Shown piece by piece: positions 7,618-15,250 of a stretch of 15,611 nucleotides of DNA. The notes under the pieces are model-generated. The model was not told the DNA's origin, did no database searches, and saw only the letters and a program-made list of their open reading frames with translations. Position numbers and translations under genes: made by a program. Location: NCBI GenBank assembly GCA_014534095.1, contig JACVSD010000033.1, positions 1-15,611 on the forward strand, read 5' to 3'. The stretch comes from Nitrospiraceae bacterium (GTDB taxonomy: Bacteria; Nitrospirota; Nitrospiria; Nitrospirales; Nitrospiraceae). Every line of letters begins with the position of its first letter. Positions within the stretch are counted from its first letter, which is position 1.

Positions 7618-8490
7618 TTAATTGGATGTAAACGGCTGCTTGATTTTCTTGAGCATGCTTTCGATTGGAGCGGCGCCCTGGTCCGCTCCTCCAACTGCCT
7701 TTTTGAGCATCCGGGCAATCTCCCGGAAGGCCGCCGCCTGGGGAGATGCCGGATCGGCCGTCACAATGGGACGGCCGGAGTCGCCGCCATCGCGGATCGC
7801 GGGATCGATTGGAATCCGACCCAAGAACGGAATGCCCAGCTTGGCTGCGGCCCGTTCGCCACCACCGGAAGAAAAGATGTCCGTGCGTTCGCCGCAATGG
7901 CCACAGACAAAGTGGCTCATGTTTTCGATGATGCCCAGTAACGGCACATTGACCTTTTGGAACATCGCCATGCCTTTGCGGACATCGTACAGGGCAACTT
8001 CTTGCGGAGTCGTCACGGTGATCGCTCCGGCCAACGGCACCATCTGGGAGAGCGACAGCTGCACGTCGCCGGTGCCGGGGGGTAAATCAATCAAGAGGTA
8101 ATCCAGCTCCCCCCAGAGCACGTCTCGAAAGAAGGCCTGCAGATATTGATGAACCATTGGTCCGCGCCACACCAGCGGGGCATCTTCCGGCACGAGGAAG
8201 GCCATCGAGATGAGCTTCACCCCATAGCTTTCGACCGGAACAATTTTACCCTCTTTCTGCTCCGGCCCGGTGGTGCTCCCCATCATCATGGGAATGTTGG
8301 GACCATAGAGGTCGGCATCCAGCAGTCCCACCTTGGCGCCTTCGAGGACGAGCGCACAGGCGAGGTTCGCCGCCACGGTGGACTTGCCGACGCCTCCCTT
8401 GCCACTGCTGATGGCAAGGACCTGTTTCACACCGGGAATCAAGGTCTTTTCCTGGGGCTGTTGAGCGCCAGGGCCATGGTCATCAGCCAT
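7618..8490 (-). CDS. mrp: Mrp/ApbC-family Fe-S cluster carrier ATPase
   Basis: A P-loop ATPase of the Mrp/NBP35 family that binds a [4Fe-4S] cluster at its dimer interface and passes it to apo-proteins in the cytoplasm. It is 290 residues. The deviant Walker A motif is GKGGVGKST (30-38), followed by LLDADLYGPNIP (57-67), DLPPGTGD (135-142), and the cluster-binding CGHC (C196, C199). The N-terminal DUF59/MIP18 domain found in many bacterial Mrp proteins of about 360 residues is absent; the P-loop begins only 29 residues in. The start at 8488-8490 has GGAGG five to six bases upstream. It heads the minus-strand cluster that ends in lipA. No obvious -35/-10 pair precedes it, although TATGAT at 8561-8566 (minus) could be a -10 box. 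Confidence 0.95.
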   Translation of the reverse strand: MADDHGPGAQQPQEKTLIPGVKQVLAISSGKGGVGKSTVAANLACALVLEGAKVGLLDADLYGPNIPMMMGSTTGPEQKEGKIVPVESYGVKLISMAFLVPEDAPLVWRGPMVHQYLQAFFRDVLWGELDYLLIDLPPGTGDVQLSLSQMVPLAGAITVTTPQEVALYDVRKGMAMFQKVNVPLLGIIENMSHFVCGHCGERTDIFSSGGGERAAAKLGIPFLGRIPIDPAIRDGGDSGRPIVTADPASPQAAAFREIARMLKKAVGGADQGAAPIESMLKKIKQPFTSN

Positions 8491-8660
8491 TTTGTCCTCC
8501 GCTAGATGTATATGTCGGCGGGCAGGCTAGAAGCCATTTCCCCCCGGGATGAGAGGCAGCATCATAGCCCAGGCGCCTTCGATCGGTTTGGCACGGGCCG
8601 TCGGGACTGCCAAGGTAGTGAATCCATCATAAGGGATGCGGTGGGAGAAATGAAATGGGT

Positions 8661-8689
8661 CCGTCGACCCTCGCGGTAAGGGCCGACGG
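8661..8689 (-). terminator. Strong hairpin just after the desaturase gene
   Basis: CCGTCG (8661-8666) pairs with CGACGG (8684-8689). After one mismatch, CCCT (8668-8671) pairs with AGGG (8679-8682) around a seven-base loop. It starts 12 bases past the desaturase stop in that gene's direction and lies before mrp on the same strand. The bases that follow on the minus strand are only moderately T-rich (ATTTCATTT). It likely ends the desaturase transcript and separates it from the mrp cluster. Confidence 0.55.
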
Positions 8690-8700
8690 AATGGCATCCG

Positions 8701-9546
8701 TTAGAACACGGAAGGGTCGAGCCGGCGGAGGTTGCTCGCCAATCCCAAGGAGGACAACGTATAGATGATCCATTTGGACGGATCAAAATTGTACCATTGG
8801 GGACCGTTACGATAATCGCGGGCATAGGTATGGTGATAGTTGTGATACCCCTCCCCAAAACTGACGAAGGAGATCAGCCAGCTATCGCGGCTGCTGTCTT
8901 TGGTACCGTGCGGCTGGCTGCCCACCATGTGACAGAGCGAGTTGATCGTGAACGTCGAATTAAGGACCATGAACATGCGAAGCAATCCGCCCATAAGCAG
9001 CGCACTCACCCCGCCCATCCAGCCCCCGTGCCAGATGACGCCCAGCCCGAAGGGAATGGCGAGGCCAGACACGACAATCGCCCAATAATACCGATGCTGC
9101 CACAAGATGACCGGATCCCGGCGCAGGCGGACTTCGTACTTCGCTGTGCGATGGGGCGTGTCGTAAAACAGCCAGCCGCAGTGGCTATGCCAGAACCCTT
9201 TGGTAACGTTGTAGGGATCTTCGTCGGTATCAGTGCGGGCGTGGTGGCGGATGTGATCGGCGCACCACACGAGGGCGGAATTCTGAAGCGCCCATCCGCC
9301 CGCGACGAGTAAGCAGCGTTTCACCCAGTCTGGACATTCGAAGGCTTGATGGGCAATGAGTCGATGATAGCCGACGGTGATCCCCATTCCGGTGACGATA
9401 TACATGACGAGAAACAACATCCAATCGAACAGGGTGAAGCCGATATAATAGCCGTATAATGGAATACCCACGAGGGTCGCGGCGGCTATGACGCAAAAGA
9501 GCGCGAGCGTCCACCAGGAAAACACACGTTTTGCGGGCGCGGTCAT
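8701..9546 (-). CDS. Integral-membrane acyl (stearoyl-CoA type, delta-9) fatty acid desaturase
   Basis: A membrane di-iron enzyme that introduces a cis double bond into saturated acyl chains, typically at position 9, using oxygen and an electron donor. At 281 residues it is close to short bacterial members of the family. The histidine boxes are intact: HRLIAH (H61, H66), HIRHH (98-102) and HNYHH (235-239), with the additional NSLCH (202-206). Hydrophobic segments lie at about 12-30, 38-58, 76-93, 154-172 and 176-196. No fused cytochrome b5 domain is present, so electrons must come from a separate protein; the nearby Rieske ferredoxin is in a different transcript. AGGAGG four bases before the ATG gives a strong ribosome site. 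It diverges from putA. The function predicts oxygen use and membrane-fluidity control. Confidence 0.94.
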   Translation of the reverse strand: MTAPAKRVFSWWTLALFCVIAAATLVGIPLYGYYIGFTLFDWMLFLVMYIVTGMGITVGYHRLIAHQAFECPDWVKRCLLVAGGWALQNSALVWCADHIRHHARTDTDEDPYNVTKGFWHSHCGWLFYDTPHRTAKYEVRLRRDPVILWQHRYYWAIVVSGLAIPFGLGVIWHGGWMGGVSALLMGGLLRMFMVLNSTFTINSLCHMVGSQPHGTKDSSRDSWLISFVSFGEGYHNYHHTYARDYRNGPQWYNFDPSKWIIYTLSSLGLASNLRRLDPSVF

Positions 9547-9550
9547 TCGT

Positions 9551-9556
9551 CCTCCT
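9551..9556 (-). promoter_or_regulatory. Strong ribosome binding site of the desaturase
   Basis: AGGAGG on the minus strand, four bases before the ATG at 9544-9546, confirms this start. Confidence 0.8.
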
Positions 9557-9557
9557 G

Positions 9558-9596
9558 ATTCCGGTGATCAGATGGTCCACCTCGATATTCCGGTGA
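9558..9596. repeat. 10-bp direct repeat between desaturase and putA
   Basis: ATTCCGGTGA occurs at 9558-9567 and again at 9587-9596, 29 bases apart centre to centre. Both copies lie between the predicted desaturase promoter and its start codon, in the leader of that gene. Tandem identical sites at nearly three helical turns suggest a regulator bound twice on the same face, or chance. I know of no regulator with this exact site. Confidence 0.5.
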
Positions 9597-9617
9597 ACGG
9601 GGTGATTGTTGGTGCGC

Positions 9618-9646
9618 ATGTTATCGGAACAACTGAGGTTTTTCAA
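9618..9646 (-). promoter_or_regulatory. Predicted sigma-70-type promoter of the desaturase
   Basis: On the minus strand a -35 box TTGAAA (9641-9646, five of six consensus) and a -10 box TAACAT (9618-9623, four of six) are separated by exactly 17 bases. Transcription would start near 9610, giving a leader of roughly 65 bases that includes the ATTCCGGTGA direct repeat. Confidence 0.5.
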
Positions 9647-9736
9647 TGAAATGTTGGAAGCCTGGGATTTGCTAAGGGGTCAGGATCGAGCCCTCGCCGC
9701 CGCTATTCACCTTACCATTGTATCCGAGAGGCTCAG

Positions 9737-12688
9737 ATGACGACATCCCACTCGCTTGAACCGGTCATCCTGCAGATCGGGGAGCGCCTTGCCCAACTCT
9801 CTGCGGGTCTTTCGCCTACCCTCTTTGAGGGCCGTTGGTGGTCCCAATCGCTCATCAATGTGGCGATGAAGGAGCCCAGGTTCAAAGCGCACTTGTTTCG
9901 TTTTATCGATGTGCTCCCTGCGGTGACCGACGATGCTCGCGTCGTATCCCTGGCCAACGAATATTTTGGAGATCTCGGCAATGAGCTGTTTGGTCTCCAA
10001 TGGGGATTGCGCGCGCTCGGCTCCACCAATCTGGGGGCTCGGCTGACCGGCAAGTCGATCCGAGCACAAGTCGAGCACATGGCGCGGATGTTCATTGCCG
10101 GCGCCACGGTCGAGGAAGCGGAGCCTGTCCTGGCCGGACTTTGGCACGATGGTCGGGCCTGGTCGGTCGACCTGCTCGGTGAAGCGACGATCAGCGAACT
10201 TGAGGCCGACCGCTATCGGGATCAGTGCCTTCATACGCTGGCGGTCCTTGGGCGGGCGGCTACGGCCTGGCCGGGTATGCCGTTGCTCGAACGGGACCAT
10301 CTCGGTTCTCTGCCGCGGGTGCAATTGTCACTCAAAATTTCGGCGTTGTCCTCCCATTTAAACCCACTCGATCCGGATGGGTCCTACCACACCGTGGCGG
10401 CTCGCCTCCGTCCCATCATCGATCTGGCCGAGGCCCTTCCGGCCGGACTGATCTTCGACATGGAACAAGCGGACACCAAGGATCTCCTGCTGCATATTTT
10501 CAAGCGGTTGTTCCAAGAAGCACCGTACCGACGTTATTCCCATGCCGGTCTCGCGCTCCAAGCCTATCACCGTGACACCGAGCGGGATGTCCAGGACTTG
10601 CTCACGTGGGTGCAGAGGCGGGCTGTGCCGATCACGATTCGATTGGTCAAGGGCGCCTATTGGGATTCCGATACCGTTCGCTATCGTCAGGCCGGTTGGC
10701 CCGTGCCGCTCTTCGAGGACAAAGCAGACACGGACCGGAACTTTGAGCGGTTGATCCCATTGCTACTGGCACAACGCGATCTCATCCGGCCGGCGTTTGG
10801 AACGCATAACCTCCGGACACTGGCCGCCATCGAAGCGGTGGCAGATTCTCTCAAGCACCCACCGGACGGGCGAGAGTATCAGATGATCTTCGGCATGGCG
10901 GAGCCCTTCCAGCAAGCGATGGTCCGCTTCGGCCGGCGTGTCCGTTTGTACACGCCGGTGGGTCAATTGTTGCCGGGTATGGCGTATCTCGTCCGCCGCC
11001 TGCTCGAAAACACCTCCAACGAATCGTTCCTCCGCAAGGAGTACGTCGAGTCCCAACCCTTGCATCACCTGCTCGCACCTCCGTCGCCGCGATCGTCTCT
11101 CCTCCCGCCTTCGTCCGCCGACAAAACCGAGGAGTTTGCCAATGAACCGCACAGTGACTTTGCGCGTGCCGAGGTTCGTGCGGCCATGCAGGGCGGCATC
11201 ACAGGGGTCCGCTCTCAGCTAGGATCTCAATGGCAGCCGGAGGCCGGGGAACTGCCGTTGACCGGAGGGTGGATCGAATCACGCAATCCGGCCAGGCCCG
11301 ACGAAGTCATCGCGCATGTACGCGCCGCCTCGGTCCCGGATGTCCACGCGGCGGTCATGCAGGCATGTCAGCACTATGCATCCTGGCGGCACCGTCCGGC
11401 TGACGTACGAGCCGCCATTCTGCGGAAGGCCGCGGGACTCATGAGTGAACGTCGATTTGAAATCGCCGGTTGGGCCATTGCGGAGGTCGGCAAACCATGG
11501 CGGGAAGCCGATGGAGACGTCGCGGAAGCGATTGATTTTCTCCGATTCTATGCGGAGGAAATGAGCCGTTTGGCGCCTCCCGCTCGACTCGGCACACGTC
11601 CTGGCGAACTAAACCATCGCCTGTATGGGCCGCGGGGCGTGGCAGCGGTTATTGCGCCCTGGAACTTCCCACTCGCCATTCCGACGGGCATGGTGGCGGC
11701 CGCCTTGGTGACCGGAAACACCGTCGTCTTCAAGCCGTCAGAACGGTCGCCAGTACTCGGACGGTTGATCACCGAAATTTTGATCGCCGCGGGGGTGCCG
11801 CCCGGCGTTCTCACCTGCGTCCCCGGAGGGCCGGACATCGGCCAGACCCTCGCGGCGCACCCGCAGGTGGCCACCATTGCGTTTACGGGATCCAAGGCTG
11901 TCGGCCTTCGTCTGGTGGCGGAAGGTGGACAGGTCTCCTCGGGGCAGTCCACCGTCAAGCGGGTCCTCGCCGAGATGGGCGGAAAGAACGCCATCATTGT
12001 CGACGAGACCGCAGATCTCGATGAAGCGATCGCAGGGGTCATTGTTTCGTTCACTGGCTATGCGGGACAAAAATGCTCGGCCTGCTCCCGAGTCATCGTG
12101 CATCAAGCGGTGTACGGGCCGTTTGTGGCGCGGTTACGGGAAGCGGTACTGAGTTTGAACATCGGCGACCCCATGGAGCCCGGCACCCAGGTCGGACCGG
12201 TCATCGACGCCCGCGCGAAGGCCGGGATAGAACGATACATCGCCATCGGAGAACGCGAGGGCCGGCTGCTCGTGCGGCGGACGACGGATGGCCCTGGCTA
12301 TTTCGTGGGGCCCGCGGTGTTCACGGACATTGAACCGCAGCATCGCCTGGCACAAGACGAAATTTTCGGTCCCATTTTGGCGGTGCTGAAAGCGGATACT
12401 TTTTCGGAGGCGCTCCAGGTGGCGAACGGAACCGACTATGCCTTGACCGGCGGAGTCTACGCCCGGAGTCCCGCCAATCTGGCGCTCGCGCGCGAGCACT
12501 TCGACGTGGGAAATCTGTACCTGAACCGCCCGATCACTGGGGCCTTGGTCGGACGGCAGCCCTTTGGAGGGCATCGATTCTCAGGGGTGGGCGCGAAGGC
12601 TGGTGGCACGGAGTACCTGGCTCAATTCATGGTGTCGCGCGTAATCAGCGAGAATACGCTCCGGCGAGGATTCGAGTCGACTGAGTGA
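9737..12688 (+). CDS. putA: Bifunctional proline dehydrogenase / 1-pyrroline-5-carboxylate (glutamate semialdehyde) dehydrogenase
   Basis: Oxidises proline to glutamate in two steps on one 983-residue chain, with a tunnel between active sites in known members. The FAD proline-dehydrogenase half shows LSLKISAL (197-204), FDMEQADTKD (240-249), IRLVKGAYWD (301-310), FGTHN (354-358), and RRLLENTSNESFLR (420-433). A proline/serine-rich linker (about 445-475) leads to the NAD aldehyde-dehydrogenase half: APWNFPLAIP (640-649), FTGSKAVGL (716-724), general base E746 in EMGGKN, and nucleophile C780 in GQKCSACS. The N-terminal ribbon-helix-helix DNA-binding domain of E. coli PutA is absent, so it cannot repress its own gene that way. 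It has the length of short (type A) PutA proteins. AGAGG lies five bases before the ATG. Its last 108 bases overlap the end of the converging exported-protein gene. Confidence 0.97.
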   Translation: MTTSHSLEPVILQIGERLAQLSAGLSPTLFEGRWWSQSLINVAMKEPRFKAHLFRFIDVLPAVTDDARVVSLANEYFGDLGNELFGLQWGLRALGSTNLGARLTGKSIRAQVEHMARMFIAGATVEEAEPVLAGLWHDGRAWSVDLLGEATISELEADRYRDQCLHTLAVLGRAATAWPGMPLLERDHLGSLPRVQLSLKISALSSHLNPLDPDGSYHTVAARLRPIIDLAEALPAGLIFDMEQADTKDLLLHIFKRLFQEAPYRRYSHAGLALQAYHRDTERDVQDLLTWVQRRAVPITIRLVKGAYWDSDTVRYRQAGWPVPLFEDKADTDRNFERLIPLLLAQRDLIRPAFGTHNLRTLAAIEAVADSLKHPPDGREYQMIFGMAEPFQQAMVRFGRRVRLYTPVGQLLPGMAYLVRRLLENTSNESFLRKEYVESQPLHHLLAPPSPRSSLLPPSSADKTEEFANEPHSDFARAEVRAAMQGGITGVRSQLGSQWQPEAGELPLTGGWIESRNPARPDEVIAHVRAASVPDVHAAVMQACQHYASWRHRPADVRAAILRKAAGLMSERRFEIAGWAIAEVGKPWREADGDVAEAIDFLRFYAEEMSRLAPPARLGTRPGELNHRLYGPRGVAAVIAPWNFPLAIPTGMVAAALVTGNTVVFKPSERSPVLGRLITEILIAAGVPPGVLTCVPGGPDIGQTLAAHPQVATIAFTGSKAVGLRLVAEGGQVSSGQSTVKRVLAEMGGKNAIIVDETADLDEAIAGVIVSFTGYAGQKCSACSRVIVHQAVYGPFVARLREAVLSLNIGDPMEPGTQVGPVIDARAKAGIERYIAIGEREGRLLVRRTTDGPGYFVGPAVFTDIEPQHRLAQDEIFGPILAVLKADTFSEALQVANGTDYALTGGVYARSPANLALAREHFDVGNLYLNRPITGALVGRQPFGGHRFSGVGAKAGGTEYLAQFMVSRVISENTLRRGFESTE

Positions 12689-13477
12689 CTCCTTTAAGGG
12701 CTTGATCTCATACTCCTCCAATTCTTCCATCACCTCGGTGACCACGCCCCGATCTTCCTTTGGAGCCGATAGCTCCTGCCGCTCCGAATATTTCACCAAG
12801 CCGACCCCTTTCGCAAACCATGCAGTCATGACATCGGTGCCCGTGGCGGGGCGTCCGACACCCGATAAGTGGATTCGCATGGTCATACGAGCTTCCACTT
12901 TGATAGCGTCCGGGAATGTCCCTGCCGGCACGGCGACTGCTTCCCGTCCAACCAGGGTAGTCCAGCCACGAACATCCACCTTCTCATTCGTGCCGTCACG
13001 ATCCATGTCGGTGCCAAAGTCCAGACCGGTCCGATCGAACTGCTGAAAAGAGGACGGTACGGTCATGGGAAACCGAACAATCTGGTAGGGAATGATCTGC
13101 TTTTCCAGCGGAGTGCCGGGATCCGAGCCATAGTAGACGATGCCGACGACGTCCCGGCGATAGTAGCTATCCGATGGGCCGTGATTGCCTGGGTTGGTAT
13201 CGTGAAACGCCGTGACCGTGACACCCTTTACGGTTTTGGTACCCGTTACGGTAGACACATTGGTGAAATACTTATTGTCAATGCTCTGGAGCGGCCCTTC
13301 GATGATCTGTCCGCGATACGTCCATCGACTTCCCACCTTATCCGGAAAATAGTCGGCGGAATGAGAGATGGTCGCCGCCTCTTCGGCGGAGTGGGCGGCA
13401 GGCAAGGTGCCGAGTACCGCGAGGATGCTCATCAGTCCTGTGAGAGTCATCCGGGTTGCGAGTCTGTTCAGCAGCAT
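12581..13477 (-). CDS. Exported protein of unknown function
   Basis: I do not recognise a specific family with confidence. With the ATG at 13475-13477 it is 298 residues and begins with a good Sec signal peptide: basic LLNRLATR, then hydrophobic MTLTGLMSILAVLGTLPA, and a likely cleavage after AHSA near residue 30. No lipobox cysteine is present, so it should be periplasmic or secreted. The mature part starts with DYFPDKVGSRWTYRG, a motif seen in many uncharacterised periplasmic beta-rich proteins (TapB/DUF3108-like is possible). It continues strand-rich, with ATGTDVMTAWFAKGVGLVKY and a charged, glutamate-rich C-terminus. The frame is open upstream to 13582, but that would bury the signal peptide; a GGAG ten bases before the chosen ATG supports it. 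The last 108 bases overlap putA tail to tail. A TATGAT (13511-13516, minus) could be its -10 box. Confidence 0.85.
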   Translation of the reverse strand: MLLNRLATRMTLTGLMSILAVLGTLPAAHSAEEAATISHSADYFPDKVGSRWTYRGQIIEGPLQSIDNKYFTNVSTVTGTKTVKGVTVTAFHDTNPGNHGPSDSYYRRDVVGIVYYGSDPGTPLEKQIIPYQIVRFPMTVPSSFQQFDRTGLDFGTDMDRDGTNEKVDVRGWTTLVGREAVAVPAGTFPDAIKVEARMTMRIHLSGVGRPATGTDVMTAWFAKGVGLVKYSERQELSAPKEDRGVVTEVMEELEEYEIKPLKESLSRLESSPERILADYARHHELSQVLRATSLRAHP

Positions 13478-13487
13478 GTCGTGTAGT

Positions 13488-13491
13488 CTCC
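13488..13491 (-). promoter_or_regulatory. Ribosome binding site supporting the exported-protein start
   Basis: GGAG on the minus strand lies ten bases before the ATG at 13475-13477, slightly long but usable. Together with the signal peptide that follows, it favours this start over the upstream one. Confidence 0.5.
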
Positions 13492-13594
13492 AGCGTTGGA
13501 CCTTGACGGTATCATAGCTCTCCAGAGGGCAGCAAGTTGCCCGATGGAGAGGGACCTTGCCTTCAGGCGGCGGCAGACCCATAATCCTCCACCC

Positions 13595-14368
13595 ATGTCT
13601 CTGTCAGAAGCACGGCATCTCGATGCCGCTGAGCAATATTCCCAAGGCGCTGTGTCCCGCGCCGTATTGGTAACCGGCGCATCGGGTGGAATCGGCCGCG
13701 CCTGTTGCCGAGCCTTTGGAGAAGCCGGGTGGTGGGTCGGCGTGCACTATTGCCAGAACGAAGCCGAGGCTGCCCTGACCTTGCAAGAGGTGACGAGCTT
13801 AGGCGCTGAGGGGCAGCTCTATCAGGCTAATGTCCGGAATGCGGAATCGGTTCATCGGATGATCGAGGCGTTCTCGGCTCGGGCCACTGGGTCGCTTTCG
13901 TTAGTGTGCAATGCCGGCATTGCCCAGAGTCAGCTCGTCCTTCGAGAGCGGGAAGAGACTTGGAACGATACGCTCGAGACGAATCTGACGGGAGTATTCT
14001 ACTGTCTCCGGGCCTTCGCCGCTTTCCTCCTCCCTCGAGGCGGGGGCTCGATCATTGTCGTCGGGTCTCATGCCGGGGTACAGGGCGGCATCGGCCAAGC
14101 GGCCTATGCGGCTTCAAAAGCCGGTCTCCTGGGTTTGGTGAAGACAGCGGCTCAAGAGTGGGGGGCCGACAATATCCGCGTGAATCTGCTCCTGCCAGGC
14201 TGGCACAAGACCCATTTGACCGAGGGGGCCATGCCGGTTCGGGAATGGACCAATCATGCGCTCAGGCGGCCGCCGTCGCGGGACGAAATAGCGCGAACGA
14301 TTGTGCACCTGGCGGGCCTCGAGGATGTTTCAGGCCAGGTGTGGAATTGCGATAGTCGTCACATGTGA
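13595..14368 (+). CDS. Short-chain dehydrogenase/reductase (FabG-like)
   Basis: An NAD(P)(H)-dependent oxidoreductase of the classical SDR family, most like 3-oxoacyl-ACP reductases. With the start at 13595 it is 257 residues, the family norm. The Rossmann motif TGASGGIG is at 27-34, NAG at 106-108, and the catalytic tetrad is N130 (ETNLTG), S158 (GSHAG), Y171 and K175 (YAASK). The C-terminus WNCDSRHM departs from the usual DGG ending of FabG, so the natural substrate may differ from that of housekeeping FabG. The start is uncertain: the ATG at 13595 lacks a good ribosome site, and in-frame starts exist at 13544 (ATG) and 13496 (TTG). It lies 105 bases before bioD on the same strand, so co-transcription is possible and a role near biotin or fatty-acid synthesis is conceivable but unproven. 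Confidence 0.9.
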   Translation: MSLSEARHLDAAEQYSQGAVSRAVLVTGASGGIGRACCRAFGEAGWWVGVHYCQNEAEAALTLQEVTSLGAEGQLYQANVRNAESVHRMIEAFSARATGSLSLVCNAGIAQSQLVLREREETWNDTLETNLTGVFYCLRAFAAFLLPRGGGSIIVVGSHAGVQGGIGQAAYAASKAGLLGLVKTAAQEWGADNIRVNLLLPGWHKTHLTEGAMPVREWTNHALRRPPSRDEIARTIVHLAGLEDVSGQVWNCDSRHM

Positions 14369-14473
14369 GCCCACTCCTGGGACATGGTGCATGCCGAGTA
14401 CCACCCACTGAAACTATGAAACTGCAAATCTCTAGGGCGTCGGCTGTAAGCTCTGAGTCGCGGGCGGGTTGAT

Positions 14474-15250
14474 ATGCCCCATGCTGTTTTCATCACCGGC
14501 ACCGACACGGGCGTGGGGAAGACCGTCGTCACCGCCGCATTATGTCGCTGTCTAGCCCGCCGGGGATGGTCGGTCGGCGTGATGAAGCCGATCGAGACCG
14601 GCATCCCGTCACCGGCGGCGGCCGTATCGGACGCGGTCCATCTGCGAGACGCCTCAGAGACTGAGTCCGAACTGGCGCTGATCAGGCCGTATTGGTTTCG
14701 GACACCGGTGGCCCCATTGACGGCGGCCCGACTCGCAAAGAAACGCATCGTGATTGATCGCATCATTGCCGCGTTTCATGTGTTGTGCCGGCAGCATGCC
14801 CTCTTACTCGTGGAAGGCGTGGGCGGGGTCCACGTTCCCCTGACCGACTCGCAAGATGTGCTGGACCTGATTAAGGCACTCCATGTGGCGACAATCGTCG
14901 TGGGTAGATCGAAGCTAGGCGGCATCAATCACGCCAGGTTGACCATTGAGGCACTCCACAAGCGTCACATTCGGGTTCTTGCCCTCGTCCTCAGCCGAAC
15001 CGAGCAATCGGGACGGACCGAATCACGGCAGGAACGGTCAACCGTCACGCTCTTACGGGAGTTCGCACAAGTGCCGGTGATCGGGCCGATACCGTATGAC
15101 AAGAATCTCAATCAGGATTGGAACACGGCGGTCAAGCGACTATCATTCACCGCGGCGATTGAAGACTTGGCGGACGTGTTAGTTGGATCGCTGCCAGCAG
15201 ATCGCGCACGGCTTTCCCTACGTCCGCCGCTCCCAGGACGGCTGAGATAA
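14474..15250 (+). CDS. bioD: Dethiobiotin synthetase
   Basis: Catalyses the penultimate step of biotin synthesis: ATP-dependent carboxylation of 7,8-diaminopelargonic acid to dethiobiotin, in the cytoplasm. The protein is 258 residues, a little longer than the E. coli form of about 225. Marks are the P-loop GTDTGVGKT (9-17), KPIETG (38-43) with the substrate-binding Lys, EGVGG (114-118), and the VGRSKLGGINHA region (143-154). The P-loop eight residues from the start fixes the ATG at 14474, although the ribosome site is poor. The C-terminal end (about the last 35 residues) overlaps thiE antisense for 104 bases and ends in a basic, proline-rich tail, which explains the extra length. The other bio genes are not in the window; an upstream SDR gene on the same strand is the only possible operon partner seen. 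Confidence 0.95.
   Translation: MPHAVFITGTDTGVGKTVVTAALCRCLARRGWSVGVMKPIETGIPSPAAAVSDAVHLRDASETESELALIRPYWFRTPVAPLTAARLAKKRIVIDRIIAAFHVLCRQHALLLVEGVGGVHVPLTDSQDVLDLIKALHVATIVVGRSKLGGINHARLTIEALHKRHIRVLALVLSRTEQSGRTESRQERSTVTLLREFAQVPVIGPIPYDKNLNQDWNTAVKRLSFTAAIEDLADVLVGSLPADRARLSLRPPLPGRLR

Noticed and set aside
7207..7941. Long plus-strand open frame (244 residues) across the Rieske and mrp genes
   Set aside because: It is antisense to two clear genes whose motifs are intact, shows no recognisable domain, and is the usual by-product of GC-rich coding DNA.
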